Positions 26,140 to 39,506 of a DNA stretch of 64,000 bases are shown in pieces. How positions within the stretch are numbered: the stretch's first letter is position 1; the number at the start of each line of letters is the position of its first letter. A model generated the notes under the pieces. It was not told the DNA's origin, ran no database searches, and saw only the letters and a program-made list of their open reading frames with translations. The translations under genes and the position numbers were made by a program. Source of the stretch: Acidianus manzaensis (lineage in GTDB: Archaea > Thermoproteota > Thermoprotei_A > Sulfolobales > Sulfolobaceae); the NCBI RefSeq assembly GCF_002116695.1, contig NZ_CP020477.1:1812501-1876500 (forward strand), written 5' to 3'.

Positions 26140-27093
26140 GTGAACATTAAGGTAGACGATTTAAAAAATCTCCTTTTAGAATTATTGGAGAAAAGAGATA
26201 TTGAAGGGAAAGAAATTATTGTAGACCATTTTATTGAGGCAGAATTAAGAGGGCATTCTTCGCATGGAGTTCAAAGAATTATTCCTTTAATAAAGGGAAT
26301 AGAATTAAATACAATCAGAAGAAGAGTAAGTTACAGAATTGTTAAAGAATCACAATTTTCGATTTTAATTGATGCAAATCATAGCATAGGTATAGTACTA
26401 TGGAATAATTTAATTTCACAGGATCTTCCATCTTCATATGTTATAGCAGTTAGAAATGCTTCTCATATAGGATTTCTAGGATATTATACAAGAAGATTAG
26501 CTAATGCTGGTTTTATTTCTATAATGTTTGGAAATGCAGAACCAGCTGTAGTAATGCCTGGAAAGAATACTAAAATTCTTTCTACTACGCCATTAAGTAT
26601 TGGAATACCTTCTAATCCTCCAGTAGTTTTAGACATGGCATTATCATCTACAGCAAGAGGTAAAATAATAGAAGCACAAAGAAAAGGAGTTAGCATACCT
26701 TATGGTGTAGCAGTAGATTCTAAGGGAGAAATTACTACAGATCCTAACGAAGCATTGAAAGGAGGTATATTACCAATGGGTGGAGAAAAAGGATTTTATT
26801 TGATGATAACTCTTGAACTTCTTACAGCCTATATTACAGGAAGTGCTATAGGACCACAGGTAAAAGGTGTGTTAAATACTGAAAATCCATCTAATAAAGG
26901 AGAAGTTATGATTATAATTAATTCTAATCTTTTTGAAAAAAACAATAATGCTATACTATATATGAGAAACCTTATTGGTTCATTGCCTGGAGATAGGGGA
27001 GAAAAATTATCTAAAAGAAATGAAATAGAGATAGATAATTCTCTTTATAACATGTTACTAGAGTTAAATAAAAAAGTTCCATATTTTACTTAA
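26140..27093 (+). CDS. Ldh2-family malate/lactate (sulfolactate) dehydrogenase
   Basis: A 317-residue member of the type-2 NAD(P)-dependent malate/L-lactate dehydrogenase family, which is not Rossmann-fold. Visible signatures are the RGHSSHGVQRI motif (about 35-45), where the His-containing segment binds the substrate, SHIGFLGYYTRRLANAG and the NPLG-like cofactor region GIPSNPPVVLDMALSSTARGK. Members oxidise malate, lactate, sulfolactate, ureidoglycolate or related 2-hydroxyacids, so the substrate is open. It is slightly shorter than the common 330-350. The start is GTG, with a TATA box at -20 to -25. The stop overlaps the convergent MarR gene by four bases. Confidence 0.85.
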   Translation: MNIKVDDLKNLLLELLEKRDIEGKEIIVDHFIEAELRGHSSHGVQRIIPLIKGIELNTIRRRVSYRIVKESQFSILIDANHSIGIVLWNNLISQDLPSSYVIAVRNASHIGFLGYYTRRLANAGFISIMFGNAEPAVVMPGKNTKILSTTPLSIGIPSNPPVVLDMALSSTARGKIIEAQRKGVSIPYGVAVDSKGEITTDPNEALKGGILPMGGEKGFYLMITLELLTAYITGSAIGPQVKGVLNTENPSNKGEVMIIINSNLFEKNNNAILYMRNLIGSLPGDRGEKLSKRNEIEIDNSLYNMLLELNKKVPYFT

Positions 27094-27506
27094 TTTTCTT
27101 GTTTTTCTGTTGCTCTATCTAATACTATTTGAAAGAATTTTACTATATCTCCATGTGATTCGTTTAGTATTTCATTGATTAATTCCCTATAATTATGTCT
27201 TACTCTATTTAAAGCATCTATACCTTTATCAGTAGCAATTACTTTCACAACTCTTCTATCTTTTTCATCTCTGGTTCTAGTTATCATTCCTATAGAATCT
27301 AATTTATCTAAAACTTCTACCATTGTAGATTTATTAACACCGATAAGTTTTGCAAGTTCGCTTACATTTTTCTCTCCAGATCTTAAAAAATAAAGAGTAG
27401 ATACTTCAGTATAAGATAATCCTAGTTTTTTAGCTTCCTTTTGTAACAGATCTTTCAGCTTTCTGTTCCCCTTCAGTATAATTTCCCAATTTTCCAACTC
27501 TTTCAC
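27090..27506 (-). CDS. MarR-family transcription regulator
   Basis: A 138-residue winged-helix protein. The recognition helix region is VSELAKLIGVNKSTMVEVLDKL and the wing is ITRTRDEKDRRVVKV, both typical of MarR. Such proteins usually act as dimers that repress nearby efflux genes and release DNA on binding phenolic ligands. The only available start is GTG at 27504-27506, which lies inside the end of the upstream DHA2 exporter gene, giving a 77-base overlap in a different frame. The regulator probably controls the exporter and itself, since they are on one transcript. The gene after it is convergent. Confidence 0.88.
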   Translation of the reverse strand: MKELENWEIILKGNRKLKDLLQKEAKKLGLSYTEVSTLYFLRSGEKNVSELAKLIGVNKSTMVEVLDKLDSIGMITRTRDEKDRRVVKVIATDKGIDALNRVRHNYRELINEILNESHGDIVKFFQIVLDRATEKQEN

Positions 27507-29100
27507 TCTCTCTAAATGCTGAAATAACAGCTGATAATAATAGTAATGCTGTAGAAATATATAGCATTAATCTAAATCCACTCATGAAAGATGGCGCAAT
27601 AGCAGAAACGAAGAAATGAGGTGTATCTATCTTACTAGCTAAAGACGAAGGTAAAGAAGCTACTAGCGGAGATAACGGATCATATCCTAATAATGCAGAA
27701 AATATTACCACTGCTGCAGGCAATGGAGGGGGAGTAATACCATATGGAGATAAAGCAGAAGTTAGTGAAGAATCCAGTGTAGTGCTCATCCCTGCTATTA
27801 TAATACTAAAATATAATACAACACTAGCAGCAGATGCAGTATTTTGTAATGCTGCTCTCATGCCAGATGCGGCTCCTCTTTTCTCTATAGGCACTGTTGC
27901 CATCATATCTGCCGTATTCGGTGCAGTAAATAATCCCATTCCAGCACCTTGAATAAACGTAATCAAGAAAAATTCCCAAGCCTGGAAGTCATAAGGTAAA
28001 AATGACAAGAGCAAGAATCCTATTCCAGCAATAGCTAAGCCTAAGCTCGTTAGCATTTTAGAACCGTATCTGTCAGATAATATACCACTTATAGGTCCAA
28101 ATACTGCAAATCCTAAAACGTTAGGTATTAGATATATTCCTCCCCAAAATGGTGTTTCAGCATAAGGAACTCCATGTAATGGTAACCAAATACCTTGCAA
28201 TAATACTAAAAGCATTAATAGTATTCCTTGTCTAGCTAGGGAAGCTATAAAGTTGGCAAAATTTGAAGTAGAGAAATCTTTAATCTTGAATAAAGATAAA
28301 TCAAACATTGGATCTTTTACTTTTTTCTCAATAAATATGAATGCTGATAATAAAATTGCTGAAATTATAATTCCGCTTATCACCCAAGGATTACTCCAGC
28401 CTAATACTTGTCCATTATATGGCAATAATCCATAAGTTGCAGAAATTAGTAGTATTGTAATTCCTAATGCAAATGCTATATTCCCTAAGATATCAATTGA
28501 TCTTTTTATAGGCTTTTGAATATCTTTCAAAGTAAGATAAGACCATATTGTTCCTACAAAACCTACTACTGCGCTAAAAATGAAGATATATCTCCAATCT
28601 AATACTGATAATACTCCTCCTATAATTAGACCTGCTACTCCACCTACTAATCCAGCTACTTGATTTAAACCTAGTGCCTTTCCTAATTCTCTTCTATCAA
28701 AATAATCTGTTAGAACAGCGGTACTATTTACCATTAGCAAGCCACCACCTACTCCTTGAATTAATCTAAAAATTATCATTTCCATCACTCCTTGATTTCC
28801 AGTAGATGTTATTATTGAAAGCAAAGTAGAAGCAATAGCGAATATAAGGAATCCTATAGTGTATAGTTTAGCCCTCCCTTTTAGATCTGAAATTCTTCCA
28901 AAAGTCACTACTAAGGAAGCTGTAACTACCATATAACCTAAGATTAACCATATAAGATATGCTAGTGAATTAGGCGCTGTAGGATTAAAATCAAGACCTC
29001 TAAATATTGCTGGTAATGCAATAATTATCATATTGTAGTTTGCAAATGCCATGAATATAGCTATGCTCGTATTAGTTAACGCAAGAATTTTCCTATCCAT
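27430..29100 (-). CDS. DHA2-type MFS multidrug efflux transporter (14 TM)
   Basis: A 556-residue protein with fourteen hydrophobic helices and the MFS DHA2 pattern: motif A FGRISDLKGRAKLY (about 68-81), motif in helix 4 IFRLIQGVGGGLLMVNSTAVL, and motif C VAGLVGGVAGLIIGGVLS. Usual substrates are drugs, dyes and organic solvents expelled with proton uptake. The MarR regulator gene overlaps its last 77 bases, pointing to a regulated efflux cassette; the C-terminal tail (about 25 residues, rich in Glu and Lys) is what is shared with the MarR coding region. A 250-base gap separates the start from the divergent UppP gene. Confidence 0.92.
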   Translation of the reverse strand: MDRKILALTNTSIAIFMAFANYNMIIIALPAIFRGLDFNPTAPNSLAYLIWLILGYMVVTASLVVTFGRISDLKGRAKLYTIGFLIFAIASTLLSIITSTGNQGVMEMIIFRLIQGVGGGLLMVNSTAVLTDYFDRRELGKALGLNQVAGLVGGVAGLIIGGVLSVLDWRYIFIFSAVVGFVGTIWSYLTLKDIQKPIKRSIDILGNIAFALGITILLISATYGLLPYNGQVLGWSNPWVISGIIISAILLSAFIFIEKKVKDPMFDLSLFKIKDFSTSNFANFIASLARQGILLMLLVLLQGIWLPLHGVPYAETPFWGGIYLIPNVLGFAVFGPISGILSDRYGSKMLTSLGLAIAGIGFLLLSFLPYDFQAWEFFLITFIQGAGMGLFTAPNTADMMATVPIEKRGAASGMRAALQNTASAASVVLYFSIIIAGMSTTLDSSLTSALSPYGITPPPLPAAVVIFSALLGYDPLSPLVASLPSSLASKIDTPHFFVSAIAPSFMSGFRLMLYISTALLLLSAVISAFRESERVGKLGNYTEGEQKAERSVTKGS

Positions 29101-29350
29101 ATTTGTTCGGAGTCATATTATTAACGATCAAATTAAAAAAGATTTTTATCAAAAGTAGCTAAATAGTTTTTACGTATCAATAAAGATAATTATAATTATG
29201 GTTTAAGAAAAGAGTTTATGATAGTTTATTTCATTATAAAAAGATTTTCTTATAATTTAATAATAAAACTTAAGTAATTACTAATAGAATATATAGTGAT
29301 ATATAGTATACTTAGAGGAATTTTAAATAATAAAATGTACATTGTAATTT

Positions 29351-30151
29351 ATGGATTTATTATTTTCAATCTTAATTGGAATAATTCAAGGAATAACTGA
29401 ATGGTTACCTATTAGTAGTAAAACTCAAGTTTTACTATCTTCAGAATTTTTATTAGGTATTAGCGTAGCAGTAGCATATTCTTTTGGCTTATTTATGGAA
29501 TTAGGCTCTATAGGTTCAGCGCTAATTTATTTTAGACATGACGTTAAGAGGGTATTTAAGGAGAGGAAATTATTAATTTTCCTTGTAGTTGCAACTTTTT
29601 TTACTGGTTTAGTAGGAGTTCCTTTATTCCTTATCTCAGATAAATTATTACAGAATGCATATAATCCGGGCATTCCAATGCTAGTTCTTGGATTAATTTT
29701 AATTGGAGATGGTATTTACATTAAATTTTCTAGACAAATGAAAAATAGAGAATTTAAAGAAATGTCATTAAGGGATATGATAATTATAGGGATAGCTCAA
29801 GGTATAGCTGCATTACCCGGAGTTAGTAGATCAGGGATGACTGTGTCAACTATGCTTTTGCTTGGATATAAACCTGAAGACGCATTTAGATACTCCTATC
29901 TAGCTTACATTCCTGCAGCTTTAGGTGCAGTCGGAACTACCTTATTATTTACAAAACATTCTATATCTATAGTAGTTTCACAGATAGGCTTTCTAGGGAT
30001 ATTTACTGCGCTTATATTTGCCTTAATTACTGGAGTATTAGTAATATCATTTTTGTTAAAGATAGCAAAGAAAAACACTGTCTATTTTATAGATTTTACA
30101 CTAGGTTTAATAGCAATAATAATAAGTAGTCTAATAATATTGGGAATATAA
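29351..30151 (+). CDS. uppP: Undecaprenyl-diphosphatase-like (UppP/BacA) protein
   Basis: A 266-residue integral membrane protein with the two catalytic regions of the UppP family: GIIQGITEWLPISSKTQ at residues 10-26 (E17, S22/S23) and GIAQGIAALPGVSRSGMT at about 147-164 (PGVSRSG). These repeat as inverted halves, giving eight hydrophobic segments. In bacteria it dephosphorylates C55-PP to recycle the wall lipid carrier; in this archaeon the substrate would be the dolichyl-diphosphate left after protein N-glycosylation. The 1-base gap to the next gene makes an operon with the EcfT-like protein. The identity is clear but the in-vivo substrate is inferred. Confidence 0.92.
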   Translation: MDLLFSILIGIIQGITEWLPISSKTQVLLSSEFLLGISVAVAYSFGLFMELGSIGSALIYFRHDVKRVFKERKLLIFLVVATFFTGLVGVPLFLISDKLLQNAYNPGIPMLVLGLILIGDGIYIKFSRQMKNREFKEMSLRDMIIIGIAQGIAALPGVSRSGMTVSTMLLLGYKPEDAFRYSYLAYIPAALGAVGTTLLFTKHSISIVVSQIGFLGIFTALIFALITGVLVISFLLKIAKKNTVYFIDFTLGLIAIIISSLIILGI

Positions 30152-30152
30152 G

Positions 30153-31058
30153 ATGTTACAATATATTTTATTATTTGCCGTATATAGTCTTACCATTTGG
30201 CTTATAATAACTCTAGGTTATGAAGGATTAGCAAATTTAGTTGAGTTTAAAAAGCAAAAGATAAAGATAAATCCTATTTCAAAAATATTGTTTGAAATAG
30301 CTGTATTTATATTCTTAGATCATTTAGCATTTCTATTCTATCGCCCTTATTTTACTTCGTCTTATTACTCAATTATTTCGTATTTTTCCTTGGCGATTTT
30401 TGTTTCTCTATTAGTTAGTTCTTTTTACATATTAAGAGATAAGATAAAATATTTGAGTATTTATTTTATAGCCTATTTTCTGATAAGTTTTTGGACATAT
30501 TCCAATAGTTCATTTTCATCAAGAGGAAATATAATTTATACTTGGCCAAATCTATTTACGCAATTATTTAGATATTCTCCTATAATAACTATGAATTCTT
30601 TTTATCAAGGATTCATAGAAGCAATAACTAGTCCAGTACTTTATATTACTCTCCTTGGTTTTATATTTATTTCAACTGTAAATACTTCAGAGTTAATAAG
30701 AGCTTTTTCAGAAGTAAGAATTCCGCTTTCAATTACATTAATATTTGCAGTTTTTATTAAAGTTATTCCACAGAGTTTAAAGCAAATGGATCTATCATAT
30801 AAAATGCAATTAGTTAGAGGATTAGGATACAATAAATTTCCTATTTTAAAACCTTTTTATTATATTTATGCTTTTATTATTGTTATTTTACCTGCTTTTG
30901 TCTATTTAGTTAAAGGATCCAGAAATATAGCTATAGCATTAGATACTAGAGGATTTAGAGCTTATAATAAAAGAACATCAATAGTAAAAATAGGATTTAG
31001 TAAGACAGACTTTCTTCTTATTCTTCTTTCTTTCTTTATAATATTTTTGTCATATTAA
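30153..31058 (+). CDS. EcfT/CbiQ-like transmembrane protein
   Basis: A 301-residue protein with six to eight hydrophobic helices. In its last third it shows the two Arg-Gly coupling motifs of energy-coupling factor T subunits: QLVRGLGYNKF at about 223 and LDTRGFRAY at about 268, separated by a hydrophobic segment. The T subunit normally joins two ATPases (EcfA) and a substrate-binding S protein to import vitamins or metals. No EcfA or S gene is next to it. It is in an operon with uppP, 1 base downstream. It overlaps the convergent gene by 9 bases. Partner ATPases may be elsewhere in the chromosome. Confidence 0.7.
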   Translation: MLQYILLFAVYSLTIWLIITLGYEGLANLVEFKKQKIKINPISKILFEIAVFIFLDHLAFLFYRPYFTSSYYSIISYFSLAIFVSLLVSSFYILRDKIKYLSIYFIAYFLISFWTYSNSSFSSRGNIIYTWPNLFTQLFRYSPIITMNSFYQGFIEAITSPVLYITLLGFIFISTVNTSELIRAFSEVRIPLSITLIFAVFIKVIPQSLKQMDLSYKMQLVRGLGYNKFPILKPFYYIYAFIIVILPAFVYLVKGSRNIAIALDTRGFRAYNKRTSIVKIGFSKTDFLLILLSFFIIFLSY

Positions 31059-31790
31059 TAATGTTCCATTTAGTAACTGATATTTTCCATATCCCTTTAT
31101 TATCTTGTTAACTATATTCTCTATTTCCTTTTCGTTAAATGTTACCTCTTTTGCGCCTCCAGAATCTTGATAGCATATATAATTTAAAGTCTTATAGCAT
31201 AGGATTTTCTCATCATTTTCGTAATATAATCTAGTAAGACTATTGTGATATTTTTCTATAAAACCATTATCAGTCTCTATCCTAGTAATTTGCGAATGAT
31301 ATTTCTTTAATATATCTTTAGGAGAATCTTTAATGTCAATTACTACGCCTTGAAACAATGGAATACTCTTTATCCAAGGTGGTATTTGAGATACTGGAAT
31401 ATAATTAGGAGCTATAGCTTTTTGTAAAACAGTAGACAAAATATGTATCCCATTAGGAGTTAACTCTGTTATATCAACACTATCTGGAAAACTATATACT
31501 ACTCCTTCTCTACTTAATTTAATTTCAGCATTACTAGTTTTAGAATGAATTACACTCTTAACTGCTTCATAAGCGAAATCCTTTACATCAGCAAGATTTA
31601 TATTAGAAGAAGGGAGTAGTAATTCTCTTCCAATAATTACATAATTTGGAGTAGATATCTGAAGCTTAGTTATTATATTACTATTATGATATATATCTAT
31701 TTTTGTTTCACTATTAGGTATTTTTTCCTCAATAACCAAATACTCTTCTCCATACTTTAAAAGAGAATTAAGAATCTTTAGTTGGAGCAT
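31050..31790 (-). CDS. Unknown cytoplasmic protein (246 residues)
   Basis: A 246-residue soluble protein with mixed alpha/beta pattern: MLQLKILNSLLKYGEEYLVIEEK, then NSNIITKLQISTPNYVIIGRELLLP and a middle segment with PPWIKSIPLFQGVVIDIKDSPKDILKKYH. Cys residues occur at ILCYKTLNYICYQDSG. It has no signal peptide or membrane helix. I do not recognise a family. A shorter unknown gene lies 30 bases upstream on the same strand (31821-32150), so the two may work together. It is convergent with the EcfT-like gene and overlaps it by 9 bases. Confidence 0.6.
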   Translation of the reverse strand: MLQLKILNSLLKYGEEYLVIEEKIPNSETKIDIYHNSNIITKLQISTPNYVIIGRELLLPSSNINLADVKDFAYEAVKSVIHSKTSNAEIKLSREGVVYSFPDSVDITELTPNGIHILSTVLQKAIAPNYIPVSQIPPWIKSIPLFQGVVIDIKDSPKDILKKYHSQITRIETDNGFIEKYHNSLTRLYYENDEKILCYKTLNYICYQDSGGAKEVTFNEKEIENIVNKIIKGYGKYQLLNGTLLI

Positions 31791-31820
31791 ATAGTATTAA
31801 AAACAAATATCATAAAAACG

Positions 31821-32150
31821 TTATTCCTTAACTAGCTCATATAAGGGTAATATAAAAGGTTCCTTATTATTACTACTTGTCCATACTGAATATTCTTTAA
31901 ATTCTCCAATTTTGTTTGGCATCAAAGTGTTCTTTATATGCCTAGTATTTATACTAAGTTGAGGTCCTCTTTCACTACTAAAGACTATTTTAGATTTAAT
32001 TACTTTTCCCTTATATTTTCTAATTTTTTTGTTAGATAAGTCAGCATTTATTACTATAAACTCATTTTTATGAACAAAGATATTTAAGTTCTCCTTTTCT
32101 TGAGGAGGAAAAAGGTTGATCAATAATCTTGCGATTTTTTCTTCTTCCAT
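31821..32150 (-). CDS. Unknown small cytoplasmic protein (109 residues)
   Basis: A 109-residue protein beginning MEEEKIARLLINLFPPQEKEN, with several beta-strand-like segments (NIFVHKNEFIVINADLS, GKVIKSKIVFSSE, EYSVWTSS) and no membrane helix or motif that I can name. It is 30 bases upstream of the 246-residue unknown and probably in the same transcript. The basic middle (NKKIRKYKGKVIKSK) might bind nucleic acid, which is only a guess. The upstream 400-base gap carries its promoter. Confidence 0.55.
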   Translation of the reverse strand: MEEEKIARLLINLFPPQEKENLNIFVHKNEFIVINADLSNKKIRKYKGKVIKSKIVFSSERGPQLSINTRHIKNTLMPNKIGEFKEYSVWTSSNNKEPFILPLYELVKE

Positions 32151-32554
32151 GTAATTGTTAATTCGCTATAAGAAAATGAGACTATAATGAAAGTTATGTT
32201 ATTATCGAGAAAATGTAGTAAACGGTATTAGATAAATGTAAATATTAAATATCTTTATTTTTATATGAATTAAAAAGCATTACTAGAAATTAAAGATGAC
32301 ATTAATTTAAATAACTAATTTTAGTAGAAGATTATTTACGCTTTTGTTATCATTACTAAGGAGTTTCTTTTTAATATCTTAACGTTAAAAGAGAATTCTT
32401 ACAGTGTGCATAATTAAATTATCAATAAGCATGTTAACTTAGTTAGAATTTTACTTAAATATCTTGATTTTTGATAACCTTCCAATATGGCAGAACTTTT
32501 TAGAAAAGCTTAAATATAATTTAGGGTGTATCTAATTTTCGGGTAAACCTAAAA
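32151..32554. other. 404-base gap with promoter for APC permease
   Basis: A/T-rich stretch without an open frame. A TATA-like box (CTTAAATATA, about 32509-32518) lies about 40 bases before the permease ATG at 32555, which gives a short leader rather than a leaderless message. The left end holds the promoter of the minus-strand unknown gene. I see no RNA gene here. Confidence 0.4.
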
Positions 32555-34111
<1,557 letters not shown>

Positions 34112-34116
34112 AATTT

Positions 34117-34644
34117 TTATGTTAAAAGGTCTATTAATGTATTTTTTACATTTTTAGCTATATTTTTCCCTAATTCTGTTCCTGGACCTATAAAATACTC
34201 GTTTCCTACTAATCCACCAACTGCTACTGCATCACTTACAGTCCCAGTTAATTTATAAGATAAATCTCTTAAAGCCCCACTTTTAGCCTCAGTTACTGTT
34301 CTTATCAAATCGACTAGACCATTAATAGTTAAACCATGATTTACAAATACTCCTATATTTATTGTGCATCCCGCATCTTCTCCTGAAATTCCAATTCCAG
34401 CGCTCATTATTAGCTTCCCCCAATCGAATATTTTTATAGCATATTTTTCAGCAGCTGTTAGAAAAATTACTGTATTTTTACAATTATTACAGAATTCTAC
34501 TGCATCTTTCCAAGGATTATTACTACAATAACTCTTATCAACGAATATTATTGCTACACTACTAACTCTTTGAATACCTTCAGGATATAATGCGGAAGTC
34601 AAAGTTAGATACTCATGATCCAGATCATAAATTATTCTTCTCAT
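34117..34644 (-). CDS. cbiZ: Adenosylcobinamide amidohydrolase
   Basis: A 175-residue member of the CbiZ family (PF01955). Recognised from GISGEDAGCTINIGVFVNHGLTINGLVDLIRTVTEAKSGALRDL, TGTVSDAVAVGG and the end YFIGPGTELGKNIAKNV. CbiZ removes the aminopropanol side chain from salvaged adenosylcobinamide, making adenosylcobyric acid, which then re-enters cobalamin synthesis via CbiB. Salvage fits the de novo tail genes cbiB, cobS and cbiP in the same window (51.4-54.5 kb). The upstream DUF929 gene overlaps its ATG by four bases. The protein is smaller than bacterial CbiZ (about 220), a common archaeal size. Confidence 0.85.
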   Translation of the reverse strand: MRRIIYDLDHEYLTLTSALYPEGIQRVSSVAIIFVDKSYCSNNPWKDAVEFCNNCKNTVIFLTAAEKYAIKIFDWGKLIMSAGIGISGEDAGCTINIGVFVNHGLTINGLVDLIRTVTEAKSGALRDLSYKLTGTVSDAVAVGGLVGNEYFIGPGTELGKNIAKNVKNTLIDLLT

Positions 34645-35336
34645 ATATATTCTTCTAAATCATTTTCTCCTTGGATAATAAAAGGTAAGGAACTAGAGTG
34701 AGATAATAAATAAGATACATTATACCCTTTTAAATCACTAGGATTATACAGATATCCTATTAGCATATAGGTTCCTTTTGAACTAGAAATTATTAGCGTA
34801 GTTGGAATATGAGGTGGATTTCCCATATTCGCAGCAGATTGGAAAAAGCCTCCAGAAGCCCAATCATTGACAACATATTGTTTAACAATATTATAGTAAC
34901 TTGGAAATTCAGTTTTTATAACATTTAAACCATATTTAACATAGTTATTCACTTCTGATCCATTGTAAGTAGCGTTTAAGAATCTATTATAGAGGTATAC
35001 AAATCTGAAATGTATAGTGGAATTAGACGTAAATGATTCAAAAATTACTGCTGGCGTATTAGGATATATGTCATTAGGATCAGAATATCCGATTTTAAAT
35101 GTTATATTTCCGTAATGAGAAAGAAAATTATATAAAACCCAACTATCTGCAGCACCAAATGGACATCCATACCAGCTTATTAAAATAATGCATACAGCAT
35201 TAGAAGAAAGATCTTGATTACTTACCTTAAATAATGTATCTAGAGGTACTTCAAAAGGTTGGAGTATATAAGGTAAGGTAAATATTAATACAAAAACAAT
35301 TACTCCTACTATAATTGCTATCTTCTTTACTTGCAT
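34641..35336 (-). CDS. DUF929 membrane-anchored extracellular protein
   Basis: A 231-residue protein with an N-terminal signal anchor (about 5-27, IAIIVGVIVFVLIFTLPYIL) and an extracellular domain containing ISWYGCPFGAADSWVLYNFLSHYGN, the DUF929 signature with a Trp-Tyr-Gly-Cys-Pro core resembling a thioredoxin-like site with one cysteine. This family is restricted mainly to Sulfolobales and its function is not known. Three sequons (NST, NAT, NIT-type) suggest glycosylation. The stop overlaps the cbiZ ATG (ATGA), so they share a transcript. The zfx gene is convergent only in position, lying 58 bases upstream on the same strand. Confidence 0.78.
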   Translation of the reverse strand: MQVKKIAIIVGVIVFVLIFTLPYILQPFEVPLDTLFKVSNQDLSSNAVCIILISWYGCPFGAADSWVLYNFLSHYGNITFKIGYSDPNDIYPNTPAVIFESFTSNSTIHFRFVYLYNRFLNATYNGSEVNNYVKYGLNVIKTEFPSYYNIVKQYVVNDWASGGFFQSAANMGNPPHIPTTLIISSSKGTYMLIGYLYNPSDLKGYNVSYLLSHSSSLPFIIQGENDLEEYI

Positions 35337-35394
35337 ATATGGAGCTTATAAGGAAAAATATTAATTGTTTTCCATGATATTGAAACAAAAAGGA

Positions 35395-36139
<745 letters not shown>

Positions 36140-36391
36140 ATGTTTGAAGATTTATTAGGTGATTATGAACCTAAAGGAAGAACAATACAAGGAGTAGGAA
36201 AGTTCATAGCAATGGGTTTAGATGATCCGTTTCATATCACTACTGTAACAGGATTTGCAGTATATGGAATAGGAAAGGCGATGGAAAAGAGGAGCAATTA
36301 TGGGATAAGAAGGGCCATGATGGATATAGCTAATATAAAGAGGGAAATGAAAGAATTAACTCTTGATTTAAGTAGCATGAAGTTAATTTAA
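36140..36391 (+). CDS. Unknown small protein (83 residues)
   Basis: An 83-residue soluble protein beginning MFEDLLGDYEPKGRTIQGVGKFIAMGLDDPFHITTVTG. A Gly-rich centre (GFAVYGIGKAMEKRSNYGIRR) is followed by a charged amphipathic helix (about 55-83) with a heptad-like pattern. The middle may be a membrane-associated amphipathic segment. I do not recognise a family. It is followed by an 82-base gap that holds the promoter of the GT2 gene. The balanced composition favours a real gene. Confidence 0.55.
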   Translation: MFEDLLGDYEPKGRTIQGVGKFIAMGLDDPFHITTVTGFAVYGIGKAMEKRSNYGIRRAMMDIANIKREMKELTLDLSSMKLI

Positions 36392-36473
36392 CATTTTTTG
36401 TTTTGAAAATAACGTAGTTATATACGTCTTCTGTTTTCACAAAAAATATATTTTAATACTACTTATTTAATGC

Positions 36474-38262
<1,789 letters not shown>

Positions 38263-38297
38263 TTATAGAAATAAGTGAATGTTTTTAATTTATTCAT

Positions 38298-39506
38298 ATG
38301 AGAACAAGACCAGTAGCAATGACAATAGCTGGAAGTGATTCAGGTGGTGGAGCAGGTCTACAAGCAGATCTAAAAACTTTTACTACACTTGGTGTTCTAG
38401 GAACTACTATTGTAACTAGTTTAACAGCGCAAAATACTTTTGAAGTAACTAAAGTATTGGAAGTACCTCCAGATTTTATTGAGGCCCAATTTGATACTGT
38501 TATGAAAGATCTATCTCCTAAGTATGCAAAAACTGGAATGTTAGCTTCAAAAAAAGTAATACAGATAGTAAAGAAAAAAGTTGAAGAATACAAAATTAAT
38601 CTAATTCTTGATCCAGTTATGATAGCCAAATCAGGTGCATCATTGGTAACTGAAGATATAATTCCAGATTTATTAGATTTATCGAAAAGATCGATATTAA
38701 TAACTCCAAATAGATTTGAAGCAGAAAAATTATCATCCTATAAAATAAATGATTTTGATGACTTGAGAAAAGTGGCTAAACATTTGTATAATACGTTATC
38801 CACTAATATTGTAGTTAAAGGTGGAGAAGCCTTTAATGGAAAAGATATTGCAATAGTAGATGGAGAGGAAATTGAATTAAGTGGAGAGGAAATTCAAACT
38901 AAAAATACTCATGGTAGTGGAGACGTATTTTCTGCATCTATAACTGCATATCTAGCTAAAGGAGATAATCTAAAAGACGCAATAATGAAGGCAAAGAGTT
39001 TTACAAATTTTGCAATAAAATATTCTTTGGATCTAGGAAAGGGCTATGGTCCAGTTGATCCTTTTGCTAATGCAGAAAGACAAATTGATCAAGAAATTGC
39101 AAGAGAAGAATTAGAACAATTATTATATTACATAGAAAAAGAAAATAATAAAATAAAATATCTAATAGACGAGAACGATAAGGGCAATATAGGATACTTA
39201 ACACCTTATGGTGACTTTGCTACTTTAGCAGGAGGTATAATAAGGTATCTAGATTGGCTAAAATTAGATGGTCCAATACTAATTAATTGGAAAAACAATA
39301 CTATTCTAGAAGCTCTTAAGAGGAGTAATAAAAAAATTGGTTTCTTAGTATCTCCTACAGAAGTACTTAGAGCGTCAGAGGAATCTAGGATTAGATTATC
39401 AGAAAGTGGTATAGATTCAGATGCTATGATAATTCAAGGTAAAGTTGTTATTTTTGCCGATAATGTTGAAGAAATGAAGAAAAAGCTAGAGGTAATATTA
39501 AAATGA
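38298..39506 (+). CDS. thiD: Bifunctional ThiD-ThiN (HMP/HMP-P kinase and thiamine-phosphate synthase)
   Basis: A 402-residue fusion. Residues 5-260 are the ThiD kinase: [18 protein letters not shown] at 12-29, and the catalytic anion hole [13 protein letters not shown] near 204-216. It phosphorylates hydroxymethylpyrimidine and its monophosphate. The last 130 residues (about 270-402) form the ThiN domain, the archaeal thiamine-phosphate synthase that replaces ThiE. So one protein carries the pyrimidine activation and the joining step. The upstream Cas4-like gene ends 35 bases earlier, and the PfkB kinase ATG overlaps its stop by four bases, giving an operon that continues to the 41.9-kb gene. 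Confidence 0.93.
   Translation: MRTRPVAMTIAGSDSGGGAGLQADLKTFTTLGVLGTTIVTSLTAQNTFEVTKVLEVPPDFIEAQFDTVMKDLSPKYAKTGMLASKKVIQIVKKKVEEYKINLILDPVMIAKSGASLVTEDIIPDLLDLSKRSILITPNRFEAEKLSSYKINDFDDLRKVAKHLYNTLSTNIVVKGGEAFNGKDIAIVDGEEIELSGEEIQTKNTHGSGDVFSASITAYLAKGDNLKDAIMKAKSFTNFAIKYSLDLGKGYGPVDPFANAERQIDQEIAREELEQLLYYIEKENNKIKYLIDENDKGNIGYLTPYGDFATLAGGIIRYLDWLKLDGPILINWKNNTILEALKRSNKKIGFLVSPTEVLRASEESRIRLSESGIDSDAMIIQGKVVIFADNVEEMKKKLEVILK

Noticed and set aside
26028..26150. 40-codon ORF before the Ldh2-type gene
   Set aside because: Low-complexity Leu/Tyr/Asn sequence in an A/T-rich promoter region, running across the GTG start and TATA box of the next gene.
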